Both the position numbers and the translations under genes were made by a program. DNA of 13,602 nt from Methanobacteriota archaeon (lineage in GTDB: Archaea > Hydrothermarchaeota > Hydrothermarchaeia > Hydrothermarchaeales > BMS3B). Shown here piece by piece: positions 6,875 to 13,588 of the stretch (the stretch's first letter is position 1; each line of letters begins with the position of its first letter). The stretch spans positions 1 through 13,602 of the forward strand of contig JAADFH010000135.1 in NCBI GenBank assembly GCA_013152995.1, written 5' to 3'. Under the pieces are notes generated by a model that saw only the letters and a list, made by a program, of their open reading frames with translations, made no database searches and was not told the origin of the DNA.

Positions 6875-7330
6875 CTACTTCTTCTTCTTGGACACACCCA
6901 CCGTTATACCTCGCCTGAATCCCGTGCGGGTGCGCTGTCCTCTCACGGGCAAACCGAGCTCATGCCTGATTCCGCGGTAGCTGCGTATCTTCTTCAGGCG
7001 GTTCAGGGTCTCCCTGAGCGCTATTGCGAGCTCCGCACCTGTCAGGTGCAGGTCCTTGCCCGTAGCATAGTCCTTTCGCATGTTGAAGAGCCAGCTCGGC
7101 ACCTTCTTGTTGTGGAAGTCCTCCACCAGTGCATTCAGCCTCTCAATCTCCTTCTCGGTGAGGTAGCCAATCCTCTTCTCAGGATTAACCCTTGCAAGCT
7201 TGCACAGCACCTCTCCCGTTCTGATACCTATACCCTTTATGAGCGCCAGACCCACGGGTACCTTCTTGTTCCCGTCTATGTCCACGCCACCTATTCTCAC
7301 CAGGTACTTGAACTCTTCCTTTGCCACCAT
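6875..7330 (-). CDS. rpsM: Small-subunit ribosomal protein S13 (uS13)
   Basis: This is the first gene of the long operon, with 151 residues. Archaeal uS13 features are YLVRIGGVDIDGNKKVPVGL, GIGIRTGEVLCKLARVNPE, the YRGIRHELGLPVRGQRTRTGFRRG C-terminal region and the lysine tail, which contact the head of 30S and the P-site tRNA. The ATG at 7330 is preceded by GGAGG at a 4-nt spacing; an in-frame ATG nine codons upstream has no such site. A TATA-like element lies about 70 bp upstream of the start. Confidence 0.97.
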   Translation of the reverse strand: MVAKEEFKYLVRIGGVDIDGNKKVPVGLALIKGIGIRTGEVLCKLARVNPEKRIGYLTEKEIERLNALVEDFHNKKVPSWLFNMRKDYATGKDLHLTGAELAIALRETLNRLKKIRSYRGIRHELGLPVRGQRTRTGFRRGITVGVSKKKK

Positions 7331-7394
7331 GCTTCCTCCGCTGGCTCGTGTATGCATGACCAGAATCAGGCTTCCGTAGCCAGAAAGTTATCAT

Positions 7395-7404
7395 GTTAAA
7401 TATT
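7395..7404 (-). promoter_or_regulatory. Promoter of the S13-S2 operon
   Basis: AATATTTAAC on the minus strand sits in the 84-bp gap between the cbiT stop and rpsM. The start of transcription would be near 7373, giving a leader of about 43 nt with its own ribosome binding site. I see no further promoter of similar strength before S2. Confidence 0.6.
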
Positions 7405-7414
7405 CTTGGAAAAT

Positions 7415-7969
7415 TCACCTGCTCGCGGCTATCACAAACACCGGGTTAAGGGCGCTGAGCCTGCCGTTCTGCAGTCTTGCGAAGCTTGCAAGCACCACCT
7501 CCGTGGAGTAGCGGTTAGCCTCAAAGGCTCTCCTCGCCCTCTCCAGGGTGCTCAGTGTGACTGCGGTAGCCACCACCCTTCCGCCGGGCTTCATAACCCC
7601 GCTGAGGTGCTCCACTATCTCCGCAATTCTCCCGCCGCTCCCGCCTATGAACACCCTGTCCGGGGGCGGGAGGCTCAGCAGCGCCTCCGGAGCCTCCCCA
7701 TGCACCACCTCCGCTCTTGCACCGAACCTGCGCAGGTTTCGCTGCACCAGCTCCACCGCCTCCCTCCGCTTCTCCACCGCATAAACCCTCGCTCCCAGCA
7801 GTGCAAGCTCAACACTAACGCTCCCTGTGCCGGCGCCTATGTCGTAGGCAACCTGCCCCCTCTCCGGAGCAAGCATGCACAGCGCAAGCATGCGCACCTC
7901 CCGCTTGGTCATGGGCACGGAAGCGCGCTCAAACCGCTCGTCAGGTATCCCTGGAAGCCTCACCTCCAC
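7415..7969 (-). CDS. cbiT: Cobalt-precorrin-6B C15-methyltransferase (decarboxylating) CbiT
   Basis: CbiT methylates C15 and removes the C12 acetate carboxyl in the anaerobic cobalamin or factor 430-related corrin path. The 184 residues show GIPDERFERASVPMTKREVR at the N-terminus, SAM motif I D43-IGAGTG, E66 for the ribose, the IGGSGG loop (108-113) and KPGGRVVATAV. The start is uncertain: GTG at 7969 (used here, 10 nt into cbiE) or GTG at 7963; both lie around a GGAGGTGA that overlaps the cbiE stop. Archaeal relatives may begin near the IPD motif. It lacks the fused CbiE half seen in bacterial CobL and is the last gene of the cbiDET set. Confidence 0.92.
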   Translation of the reverse strand: MEVRLPGIPDERFERASVPMTKREVRMLALCMLAPERGQVAYDIGAGTGSVSVELALLGARVYAVEKRREAVELVQRNLRRFGARAEVVHGEAPEALLSLPPPDRVFIGGSGGRIAEIVEHLSGVMKPGGRVVATAVTLSTLERARRAFEANRYSTEVVLASFARLQNGRLSALNPVFVIAASR

Positions 7970-8565
7970 ACCACCATCACGCTTCTTCCGCTGAATCTCA
8001 TCTCAGCAACCTCGCTGAGCCAGCCCGAGAACACCCTCTCATCCTCAGTCCCCAGGTTCTCGCACACAGCACACCTCCTCTCGCCGTAGAGCTCCAGCAG
8101 GTGCCTGGCTACCCTCTGGGGCGGGTGAGCAGGGTCGCACAGCAGGGCGAGCTCCTCATCCTCAGCCCCCTGCAGCACCTCCACACCCCTGCCGTGCAGG
8201 CTGAGCACCCTCACCCCGTTCCAGCAGCGCTTCAGCCTGGCAAAGCAGAGCTGCACGTAGCTCACCCCCGGCACCACCTCCAGCCTCTCCTCCCCGAAGC
8301 GCCTTCTGAGCACCTCCAGAATGCTGTACAGCGTGGAATCGCCGGAGGTGAGCACAGCCACATCCCCCTGCTTCAGGTGCTCCTCTATGAACTCCAGCGC
8401 CTCCTCCAAGTCCCTGCCAATAACCTTCCTCGGCATCCCTGGCGGAGCCAGCTCAAGCGCCTCTCTACCCCCCGCAAAGGCTCTTGCGGAGGCAATCGCA
8501 CGCTCCGCAGCGGGAGTGAGGTACTCCCTGCCTGCACCAACGCCTACAACAAGCACCTTCCCCAC
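7960..8565 (-). CDS. cbiE: Cobalt-precorrin-7 C5-methyltransferase CbiE
   Basis: The 201-residue protein is a tetrapyrrole methylase of the CbiE/CobL-N class. Visible motifs are the N-terminal GVGAGREYLT (8-17), the SAM-binding LTSGDSTLYS (72-81), VPGVSYVQ (98-105) and LSLHGR (121-126). It adds the C5 methyl group before or with CbiT. The start is GTG at 8565, inside the last codons of cbiD (22-nt overlap) and preceded by GGTGA. Its end overlaps cbiT by 10 nt. The split cbiE and cbiT arrangement is normal for archaea. Confidence 0.92.
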   Translation of the reverse strand: MGKVLVVGVGAGREYLTPAAERAIASARAFAGGREALELAPPGMPRKVIGRDLEEALEFIEEHLKQGDVAVLTSGDSTLYSILEVLRRRFGEERLEVVPGVSYVQLCFARLKRCWNGVRVLSLHGRGVEVLQGAEDEELALLCDPAHPPQRVARHLLELYGERRCAVCENLGTEDERVFSGWLSEVAEMRFSGRSVMVVWR

Positions 8566-9608
8566 TTCATCTCACCCGCCCTTGAATCCCAGGCAACAGC
8601 CTCGGGCTTTCTGTTCAGCATCACCACGCTCACCCCTATGCCCGCAAGCTCCGTGCACCTGCGTGCAGCCGCCTCGGCTACAGAGTAAAGCACCTCCTCC
8701 CTGCTGCGCCTGAGCAGCTCCACCGCCTCCTCCACCGTTGTGCATCGCCTGAGCTCCTGCAGCAGGGTAGCGTCAGCACCCGCCCACGCAGCGTGCGCAG
8801 CCAGCGTCTCAGCCCTGGCGTCAGCCACCCTGCTGTGGGTGCAGAATATGCCTGATGCTAACTTCACCAGCTTGCCCGCATGTCCGCACACCAGCACCGC
8901 AGTAGCCCCCGCTCTGGCGCAGCGCTCAAGCATGTATCCGATGTAGTTGCCACACTGCACAACCGCATCCTCGGGCACACCCCTGCTCACAGCATACCTC
9001 TCGCCGAGCCTGCCAGGAGCAAGCACCAGCTCCTTAAAGCCGGAGGCAAGCGCCACATCCACCTGCTTCTCAAGCGACCTCAGCAGAGCGGACTCGCTCC
9101 AGGGCACCACAATGCCTGTGGTACCAAGCACCGAAAGCCCGCCAGTTATCCCAAGCTTCGGGTTCAGGGTTCTGGAAGCCAGCTCCTCGCCTCCGGGTAT
9201 TGAGATGACAACCTCAGCACCCCCCTGCAGAACCTCCCTGACCGCCTGCACAATCATCCTCCTGGGCACCTCGGTTATGGCGCTCTCGCCCACGGGAATA
9301 CCCAGCCCCCTCTTTGTCACCACACCCACACCCTCACCACCCCTTATCACCACCTCCTCCCCTTCGGCGGCTCTGACCTCCGCACACACCGCAACCCCGT
9401 GGGTTATGTCGGGGTCGTCCCCTGCGTCCTTGAGCACGCACGCCTTCGCTCTGCCACGCCCGACCCTCAGCTCAGCCACACGCATGCTCACGCTCTTCCC
9501 GGCTGGCAGGGTTATGCGCACCTCCTCAGGGCGCTCGCCCCTTAGAGCTAAGCATGCCGCCTTTGCAGCAGCCGCAGCGCATGCGCCGGTGGTGTAGCCG
9601 TAGCGCAT
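8544..9608 (-). CDS. cbiD: Cobalt-precorrin-5B C1-methyltransferase CbiD
   Basis: CbiD methylates C1 in the oxygen-independent cobalamin route. The 354 residues show the family motifs: GYTTGACAAAAAKAA near the N-terminus, DAGDDPDITHG (61-71), GVGVVTKRGLGIPVGE (93-108), the AITEVPRRMI segment in place of the common INPVPR, and the GCGHAGKL-like VCGHAGKLVKLASG late in the protein. The ATG at 9608 is preceded by GAGGT, and a TATA-like box is only about 25 bp upstream, so the transcript may have almost no leader. It opens a three-gene overlapping set, cbiD-cbiE-cbiT. Confidence 0.95.
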   Translation of the reverse strand: MRYGYTTGACAAAAAKAACLALRGERPEEVRITLPAGKSVSMRVAELRVGRGRAKACVLKDAGDDPDITHGVAVCAEVRAAEGEEVVIRGGEGVGVVTKRGLGIPVGESAITEVPRRMIVQAVREVLQGGAEVVISIPGGEELASRTLNPKLGITGGLSVLGTTGIVVPWSESALLRSLEKQVDVALASGFKELVLAPGRLGERYAVSRGVPEDAVVQCGNYIGYMLERCARAGATAVLVCGHAGKLVKLASGIFCTHSRVADARAETLAAHAAWAGADATLLQELRRCTTVEEAVELLRRSREEVLYSVAEAAARRCTELAGIGVSVVMLNRKPEAVAWDSRAGEMKWGRCLL

Positions 9609-9630
9609 GCACTACCTCTTAGCCTTCACC

Positions 9631-9640
9631 GCTTATAACC
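9631..9640 (-). promoter_or_regulatory. Possible promoter of cbiDET
   Basis: GGTTATAAGC on the minus strand is the only AT-rich core in the 57-bp gap after aEF1B. Its distance to the cbiD ATG (about 25 bp) would place the transcript start almost at the start codon. Read-through from aEF1B is equally possible. Confidence 0.4.
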
Positions 9641-9665
9641 CTCACCCCGCAACCACCGCAGGGGT

Positions 9666-9926
9666 TTAAAGCAGGCGGTGCACCTCCATCACCTCCAGCT
9701 CCCCCACACCGCTCATCTCCCTCAGCCTCTCCTCAAGCTTCTCAGCCTCACCCTCCGCATCCTGCACCACAAACTCAGCCACCAGCGCCTTCAGCCCGAA
9801 GGCTATGGGCTCCTCCCTGGTGGCATTCAGCCTGAACCCTATGCTGCCCAGCCTCTCAACCAGCTCAGAGAGGTCAGTCTCAGCACTCTCGGGAAAAAGC
9901 TTCACCTTCACCAGCACTTCAGCCAT
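9666..9926 (-). CDS. ef1b: Translation elongation factor aEF1B (EF-1 beta)
   Basis: This is the nucleotide exchange factor for archaeal EF-1A. At 86 residues it is full length for the archaeal form, which is only the catalytic C-terminal domain of eukaryotic eEF1B-alpha. The start AEVLVKVKLFPES, the central EEPIAFGLKALVAEFVV and the ending VMEVHRLL are typical. The ATG at 9926 follows GAGGTG, which shares bases with the stop of the upstream Zn-ribbon gene, so the two are coupled. This pairing is conserved in many archaea. Confidence 0.95.
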   Translation of the reverse strand: MAEVLVKVKLFPESAETDLSELVERLGSIGFRLNATREEPIAFGLKALVAEFVVQDAEGEAEKLEERLREMSGVGELEVMEVHRLL

Positions 9927-9935
9927 TCACACACC

Positions 9936-10097
9936 TCACGGACCTGAAAATCCACACTCACAGGCGTACCTTCTGCCCAGCTTCCTGCACCGCCTGCATC
10001 TCACTATCAGCTCCCCGCACTCAGGGCAGGGGAAGCGAACATTACCGCCACCAGCTTCCACATACACACCGCACGAAACGCACGTCGGCACTTCCAT
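9936..10097 (-). CDS. Small Zn-ribbon protein linked to translation (COG2888-like)
   Basis: The 53-residue product has paired cysteines at 6/9, 24/27 and 34/37, and a last pair at 46/48, ending CGFSGP. The FPCPECGE centre, the RCRRCRK segment and the CGF-x-GP ending identify the archaeal Zn-ribbon family predicted to bind RNA and usually found next to aEF1B. The last knuckle is C-x-C here, where I expect C-x2-C. I chose the ATG at 10097 because GGAGG is 6 nt upstream; an in-frame ATG at 10127 would lie at or before the predicted transcript start. The molecular role of the family is not established. Confidence 0.82.
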   Translation of the reverse strand: MEVPTCVSCGVYVEAGGGNVRFPCPECGELIVRCRRCRKLGRRYACECGFSGP

Positions 10098-10142
10098 ACC
10101 ATGCCTCCAGGCTTTGAAGCCTCCCATGAACCTGCGGATAAC

Positions 10143-10152
10143 AATATAAAAA
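10143..10152 (-). promoter_or_regulatory. Promoter of the Zn-ribbon/aEF1B pair
   Basis: The minus strand reads TTTTTATATTG just after the aroA stop codon (10155-10153). The expected transcript start near 10118 leaves a leader of about 20 nt with GGAGG before the ATG at 10097. This also argues against the longer form of the Zn-ribbon protein. Confidence 0.6.
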
Positions 10153-11433
10153 CTATTTGAGCACCAGCCTGCCAGGGGGCAGCAGCGCCCGCATCTGCAT
10201 GAAGAATCCGGGGAAGGAGATGTCCGCGCACTCTATACCAGAGATGCAGCTCTTCCCCTGCGCAGCAAGCGCCGCCACGCTCAGCGCCATAGCCAGGCGG
10301 TGGTCCCCGTGGGAATCCACCACCGCACCCCTGAGCCTTCCACCCTTAACCTGGAGCCCATCTCTCCTCTCCCTTATATCCGCGCCAAACTTTGAGAACT
10401 CTAAGGCGCAGGTGCTTATCCTGTCGCTCTCCTTGTAGCGTGCATGCTCCACCCCGTACAGCAGCGTGGTGCCGCTGGCGCAGCAGGCAATCGCCGTAGC
10501 CACAGGCAGCAGGTCTGGAGAATCGCCAAGCTCAGCCTCAAAACTCTCCGGCGAGCCGCTGCCTCTGACGCTCACACACCCCCTCTGCACCCTCACCTCG
10601 GCGCCGGCAGCTCTCAGAATCTCCAGTATCCGCCTGTCAGCCTGCAGCGAGCTCTGGCTGAGGTTCCTCACCGTAACCTCACCCCCAGCCACCACCGGCA
10701 GGGCGAGCAGAAAGGCGGCGGAGGAGTAGTCCCCCTCAACCCTGTACTCTGTGCCCCTGTACCCGCCCGGCTTCACCAAGAACCTGCGGTAGCCCTCTCT
10801 CTCAACCTCAGCACCGAAGCTGCGCATGAGCTGCAGCGTCATGTCCACGTAGGGCTTTGACTTGAGCTCCGTGCTCAGCACCACCTCCACCTCCTCCTCT
10901 GCACAGGGCGCAGCCATAAGCAGGGATGAGACGAACTGGGAGCTTATGTTCCCCGGCAGCTCCACCCTGCCCCCGCGCAGCCCGCCGCCGTGCACAGCCA
11001 CAGGAGGACATCCGTTGCGCCGCAAAGACTCAGCCTCAACACCCAGAGAACGCAGTGCCTCAAGCAGGGGCTCAACCGGGCGCCTCTGCAGCGACTCATC
11101 ACCCGTGAGCATCACCTCGCCGTCAAGCGCCGCCACACCTGTGAGCAGCCTGAGGGTCGTGCCCGAGTTGCGGCAGTCTATGGCTCCAGCGGGGGTGCGC
11201 GGCTTCCCGCCTACGCCAACCACCACCGCAGGCTCAGCCTCAGAAATCTCAGCGCCGAAGCTGCGCATCCCCTCCAAAGTTGCCAGCGTGTCCCCGGCGC
11301 GGAGCCAGCACCTGAGCACCGAGCGCCCCTGCGCAAGTCCCGCAGCAACAAAGGCTCTGTGGGTGTAGCTCTTTGATGGTGGAGCTTCGGCACTTCCCTC
11401 TGCAGAGCACCCGCCGTAAACTACAGCTATCAT
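10153..11433 (-). CDS. aroA: 3-phosphoshikimate 1-carboxyvinyltransferase (EPSP synthase)
   Basis: This enzyme joins shikimate 3-phosphate and PEP in aromatic amino-acid synthesis. The 426 residues are full length, and both halves of the inside-out alpha/beta barrel are present. Key motifs are PPSKSYTHR (18-26, K21), NSGTTLR (89-95), GDESLQRRP (111-119), GNISSQ (161-166), SKPYVDMT (192-199), EGDYSS (233-238), GDSPDLLP (303-310), KESDR (334-338) and DSHGDHRLAM (373-382). NSGTT replaces the NAGTA of the enterobacterial class, as is common in archaea and Gram-positives. The ATG at 11433 has no clear ribosome binding site, and the promoter is close, so the mRNA is probably nearly leaderless. No other aro gene is in the window. 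Confidence 0.96.
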   Translation of the reverse strand: MIAVVYGGCSAEGSAEAPPSKSYTHRAFVAAGLAQGRSVLRCWLRAGDTLATLEGMRSFGAEISEAEPAVVVGVGGKPRTPAGAIDCRNSGTTLRLLTGVAALDGEVMLTGDESLQRRPVEPLLEALRSLGVEAESLRRNGCPPVAVHGGGLRGGRVELPGNISSQFVSSLLMAAPCAEEEVEVVLSTELKSKPYVDMTLQLMRSFGAEVEREGYRRFLVKPGGYRGTEYRVEGDYSSAAFLLALPVVAGGEVTVRNLSQSSLQADRRILEILRAAGAEVRVQRGCVSVRGSGSPESFEAELGDSPDLLPVATAIACCASGTTLLYGVEHARYKESDRISTCALEFSKFGADIRERRDGLQVKGGRLRGAVVDSHGDHRLAMALSVAALAAQGKSCISGIECADISFPGFFMQMRALLPPGRLVLK

Positions 11434-11447
11434 CCCAACCGCTAAGG

Positions 11448-11455
11448 ATATATTT
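11448..11455 (+). promoter_or_regulatory. TATA box for the winged-helix gene
   Basis: ATATATTT is about 30 bp before the ATG at 11485, putting the transcript start near 11478 with a leader of about 7 nt. It lies nearer to aroA than the TATA box that serves aroA, so the two promoters interlock. Confidence 0.5.
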
Positions 11456-11463
11456 GATGGGGG

Positions 11464-11473
11464 TTAAATATTT
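11464..11473 (-). promoter_or_regulatory. TATA box for aroA
   Basis: On the minus strand this is AAATATTTAA, about 30 bp before the aroA ATG, giving a predicted transcript start near 11442 and a leader under 10 nt. It overlaps the region between the TATA box and the start of the opposite gene, so polymerase binding on one side should hinder the other. Confidence 0.5.
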
Positions 11474-11484
11474 TTACGAGCGGC

Positions 11485-11772
11485 ATGCTGGATAACGTCA
11501 GGCGGGAGATTGAGCTGCTGTGCAGGCATGTGAGGGTGCTCAGGCTTGTGAAGCAGCATGAGCCCGTGGGGATAATAAAGCTTTCAGAGCTGAGTGGAAT
11601 CCCCCAGCACAGGGTGCGCTACTCGCTGCGCATACTTGAGCGGGAGGGGATAATAAAACCCTCACCCCAGGGTGCGGTGACCGAGAGCAGGGCTGAGGAG
11701 TTCCTCGCCAGCCTCCCGGCTGAGATTGAAATGCTGCGTGAGATGCTTGAGGAGTGTCTGGAGAAGGGCTGA
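11485..11772 (+). CDS. Small winged-helix transcriptional regulator
   Basis: The 95-residue protein has an N-terminal helix, a winged-helix core at about residues 23-64 (LSELSGIPQHRVRYSLRILEREGIIKPS, then a short TVTE-like wing) and a charged C-terminal helix (about 70-94) that could dimerise. The helix-turn-helix is of the type that recognises DNA through RVRYSLRIL. I recognise the fold, not the regulon. It is divergent from aroA with interlocking promoters, which makes self-regulation and aroA control reasonable but unproven. No ribosome binding site is seen before the ATG, in keeping with a very short leader. Confidence 0.8.
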   Translation: MLDNVRREIELLCRHVRVLRLVKQHEPVGIIKLSELSGIPQHRVRYSLRILEREGIIKPSPQGAVTESRAEEFLASLPAEIEMLREMLEECLEKG

Positions 11773-11821
11773 GAGAGCCCGTTATGAACGGTGAGGCACG
11801 GGGGATTACTTGCCCTCAGCC
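11767..11821. other. Branched inverted repeat at the end of the winged-helix gene
   Basis: GGCTGAG (11767-11773, including the TGA stop) pairs with CTCAGCC (11815-11821). Within it, CCGTT-ATG-AACGG makes a small hairpin and GGCA/TGCC may make another. A further stem AGCAG/CTGCT follows at 11833-11850. On the minus strand T-rich stretches (about 11838-11863) follow the nuclease-domain gene and may help stop transcription. The 136-bp gap (11773-11908) holds no gene that I can support. Confidence 0.4.
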
Positions 11822-11908
11822 AGATGCGCAGGAGCAGGAAATAATCTGCTGAAAGAAAAGCTGCAAACCCCTGGGGCTGTGCTCGCTTTCAATGGTGGGG
11901 CTGTATCG

Positions 11909-12379
11909 CTACTCCTTGTCCTCCTCGCCCTCAAAGACTATCTTGTACTCGCTTTTTGACACCGATGCGGTCTCCATCACCTTGTCCGAGACGTACACCG
12001 GGGTGTTGGTGCGCACCGCTATGGCTATGCTGTCGCTGGGTCTGGCATCAAACTCAAACTCGTTGCCGTCCGAGCTGAGAATCAGCCTGGCAAAAAACAC
12101 CCCCTCGTTGAGGTCGTCTATGAGCACCCTCTCAATCTTGTAGTTCAGTCCCTCCAGTATGTTCACAATCAGGTCGTGGGTCAGCGGTCTCGGGTATGGC
12201 ACCTTTTCAAGCGCCGTCTGAATTGAGAAAGCCTCTGCGGCGCCGATGTATATGGGCAGGACCTCCTCCCTGTCGTTCTCTAAGAAAACCACCGGCGTAG
12301 CCCCTTCGGGCAGGGGGGACATGAACACCCCCACCACAGTCACAAGCTGAAACCCCTCTATCTTCTCAGGCTCTGACAT
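11909..12379 (-). CDS. Bifunctional nuclease (BFN/DUF151) domain protein
   Basis: The 156-residue product matches the BFN domain over most of its length: an N-terminal strand region, VLPIYIGAAEAFSIQTALE, RPLTHDLIVNILEGL, FFARLIL and the signature DARPSDSIAIAVRTNTPVYVSD. A plant member has been described with DNase and RNase activity, but the archaeal role is not known and the name should be read as a domain label. The short acidic C-terminus (EGEEDKE) adds nothing recognisable. The ATG at 12379 follows AGGTG; a GTG at 12406 would add nine residues. It shares a TATA-like region with the divergent membrane-protein gene. Confidence 0.88.
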   Translation of the reverse strand: MSEPEKIEGFQLVTVVGVFMSPLPEGATPVVFLENDREEVLPIYIGAAEAFSIQTALEKVPYPRPLTHDLIVNILEGLNYKIERVLIDDLNEGVFFARLILSSDGNEFEFDARPSDSIAIAVRTNTPVYVSDKVMETASVSKSEYKIVFEGEEDKE

Positions 12380-12430
12380 ACCACACCTCTCTTCCACCTT
12401 ACCCACTCACCCCACAGTAACGTGTAGCAC

Positions 12431-12438
12431 TGATATAG
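12431..12438. promoter_or_regulatory. Possible shared TATA element between the BFN and DUF401-like genes
   Basis: TGATATAG (CTATATCA on the other strand) is the only TATA-like core in the 96-bp divergent gap. It is about 52 bp from the BFN start and about 42 bp from the membrane-protein start, so either or both could use it. Confidence 0.4.
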
Positions 12439-12475
12439 AAAGCGATTGCGAGGTTAGGGATGCGGTGCAGGAATC

Positions 12476-13588
12476 ATGCTTCCGCTGCTGGTGGGCATAG
12501 GGTTTGCGGTGCTGGTGCTCGGTCTGCTCAGCCTGTCCTTAGCCGAGCTCTTAAACCTCACCGCAGCCACCGTGCTGAGCTGGCACACCCTTGCTCTGCT
12601 CCTGACCATCTTCTCCGGCATGGTGCTGGCGAGAATCATGGACGCCGGCGGTGTCACCGAGGAGCTCGGGAAGCGCCTGGGCGGCGGCTGCGCCCTGCTC
12701 ATGCTGCCCCTGCTGCTTGGAATGATACCCATGCCCGGGGGTGCGCTGGTCTCTGCGATGCTGCTCAGGAAGCTCAGCACACCGGAGAGCAGCACCACAG
12801 CCTTCACCAACTACTGGTTCAGGCACCTCCTGATACCAGTCTGGCCCCTCTACCCTGCCTTCATACTCACCATGGGCGTCACCCACCTCACAGCCTCTGA
12901 GCTTATAGCCGTTAACCTCCCCCTGGCACTCTCCGCTCTTGCGGCAGGGCTCCTGCTGAGCTGGCGGCATCTCAGGCTCAGTCCAGCAAGATGCATCTCT
13001 GGCGTGCTTCGCACACCCTCGCTCTGGCTCATCCTGCTGCCCCTCAGCCTTGGAGTGGTGCTGAACATCCCTCTGTACGCGGTCATTCTGCTCTCAGCTC
13101 TGGGGATTGCGCTGCTCACAGGCGCTGGAGCAGAGAGAGTAAAAAAGGCTGCAAGAGGTGCGCTGGATGCAGAGCTTTTCCTGCTGGTGATTCTGGTGCT
13201 GCTGCTCAGGGACGTGGTGAGGGTGAGCGGAGCCGGTGAGAGGCTCGCCGCAGCGCTTCAGGTCTCCGGCGAGCCCCTGGTGGGTGCAGCGCTGGTCAGC
13301 TTCACCGTGGGCCTCCTGGCGGGCATAGAGATGGCGCCCGCTGGCATAGCCGTGCCCCTCTTCATCAGCCTGGTGGAGGATAGCCGGCAGGCGCTGCTGG
13401 TGCTCTTCGCCTCCGGCTACCTCGGGGTGCAGCTATCACCCGTGCACCTCTGCCTCACCGCCAGCGTGCGCTACTTAGACGCCAGCCTCCTGCAGGTCTA
13501 CCGCAGGGTGTTCGCCGCATGCCTGCTCACCGCCCTGTTCCTGGGCATCTGGCTGCTCCTTCAGTACACGTCCCTTGCGGTATTGTAG
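12476..13588 (+). CDS. DUF401-like integral membrane protein, possible transporter
   Basis: The 370-residue protein is strongly hydrophobic, with about ten membrane segments spread over its length. The PMPGGALVSAMLL motif (about 85-97), the NYWFRHLLIPVWPLYPAFIL segment and the second-half GYLGVQLSPVHLCL motif match the archaeal/bacterial DUF401 (COG1906) family, distantly related to ion transporters with inverted repeats. The two glycine/proline-rich motifs in opposite halves fit re-entrant loops. The substrate is unknown. The ATG at 12476 follows GGTGCAGGA. The gene is complete; 14 bp of the window remain after its stop. No partner gene is visible. Confidence 0.8.
   Translation: MLPLLVGIGFAVLVLGLLSLSLAELLNLTAATVLSWHTLALLLTIFSGMVLARIMDAGGVTEELGKRLGGGCALLMLPLLLGMIPMPGGALVSAMLLRKLSTPESSTTAFTNYWFRHLLIPVWPLYPAFILTMGVTHLTASELIAVNLPLALSALAAGLLLSWRHLRLSPARCISGVLRTPSLWLILLPLSLGVVLNIPLYAVILLSALGIALLTGAGAERVKKAARGALDAELFLLVILVLLLRDVVRVSGAGERLAAALQVSGEPLVGAALVSFTVGLLAGIEMAPAGIAVPLFISLVEDSRQALLVLFASGYLGVQLSPVHLCLTASVRYLDASLLQVYRRVFAACLLTALFLGIWLLLQYTSLAVL

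Noticed and set aside
7341..7383. 6-bp inverted repeat CTGGCT/AGCCAG in the rpsM leader as an autoregulatory hairpin
   Set aside because: The upstream arm lies before the predicted transcript start, and a 6-bp match over this distance is not remarkable.
8947..9597. Long plus-strand reading frame opposite cbiD
   Set aside because: Low-complexity Ser/Pro/Thr translation antisense to a clear CbiD; no ribosome binding site or promoter.
11773..11860. C/D box small RNA in the gap after the winged-helix gene
   Set aside because: UAUGAAC and CUGA elements are present but do not fit the RUGAUGA/CUGA spacing or C'/D' pair well enough.
11885..11905. CTTTCAATGG resembling the edge of an archaeal CRISPR repeat
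   Set aside because: Only a single copy occurs, with no regular spacing, spacers or cas genes in the window.
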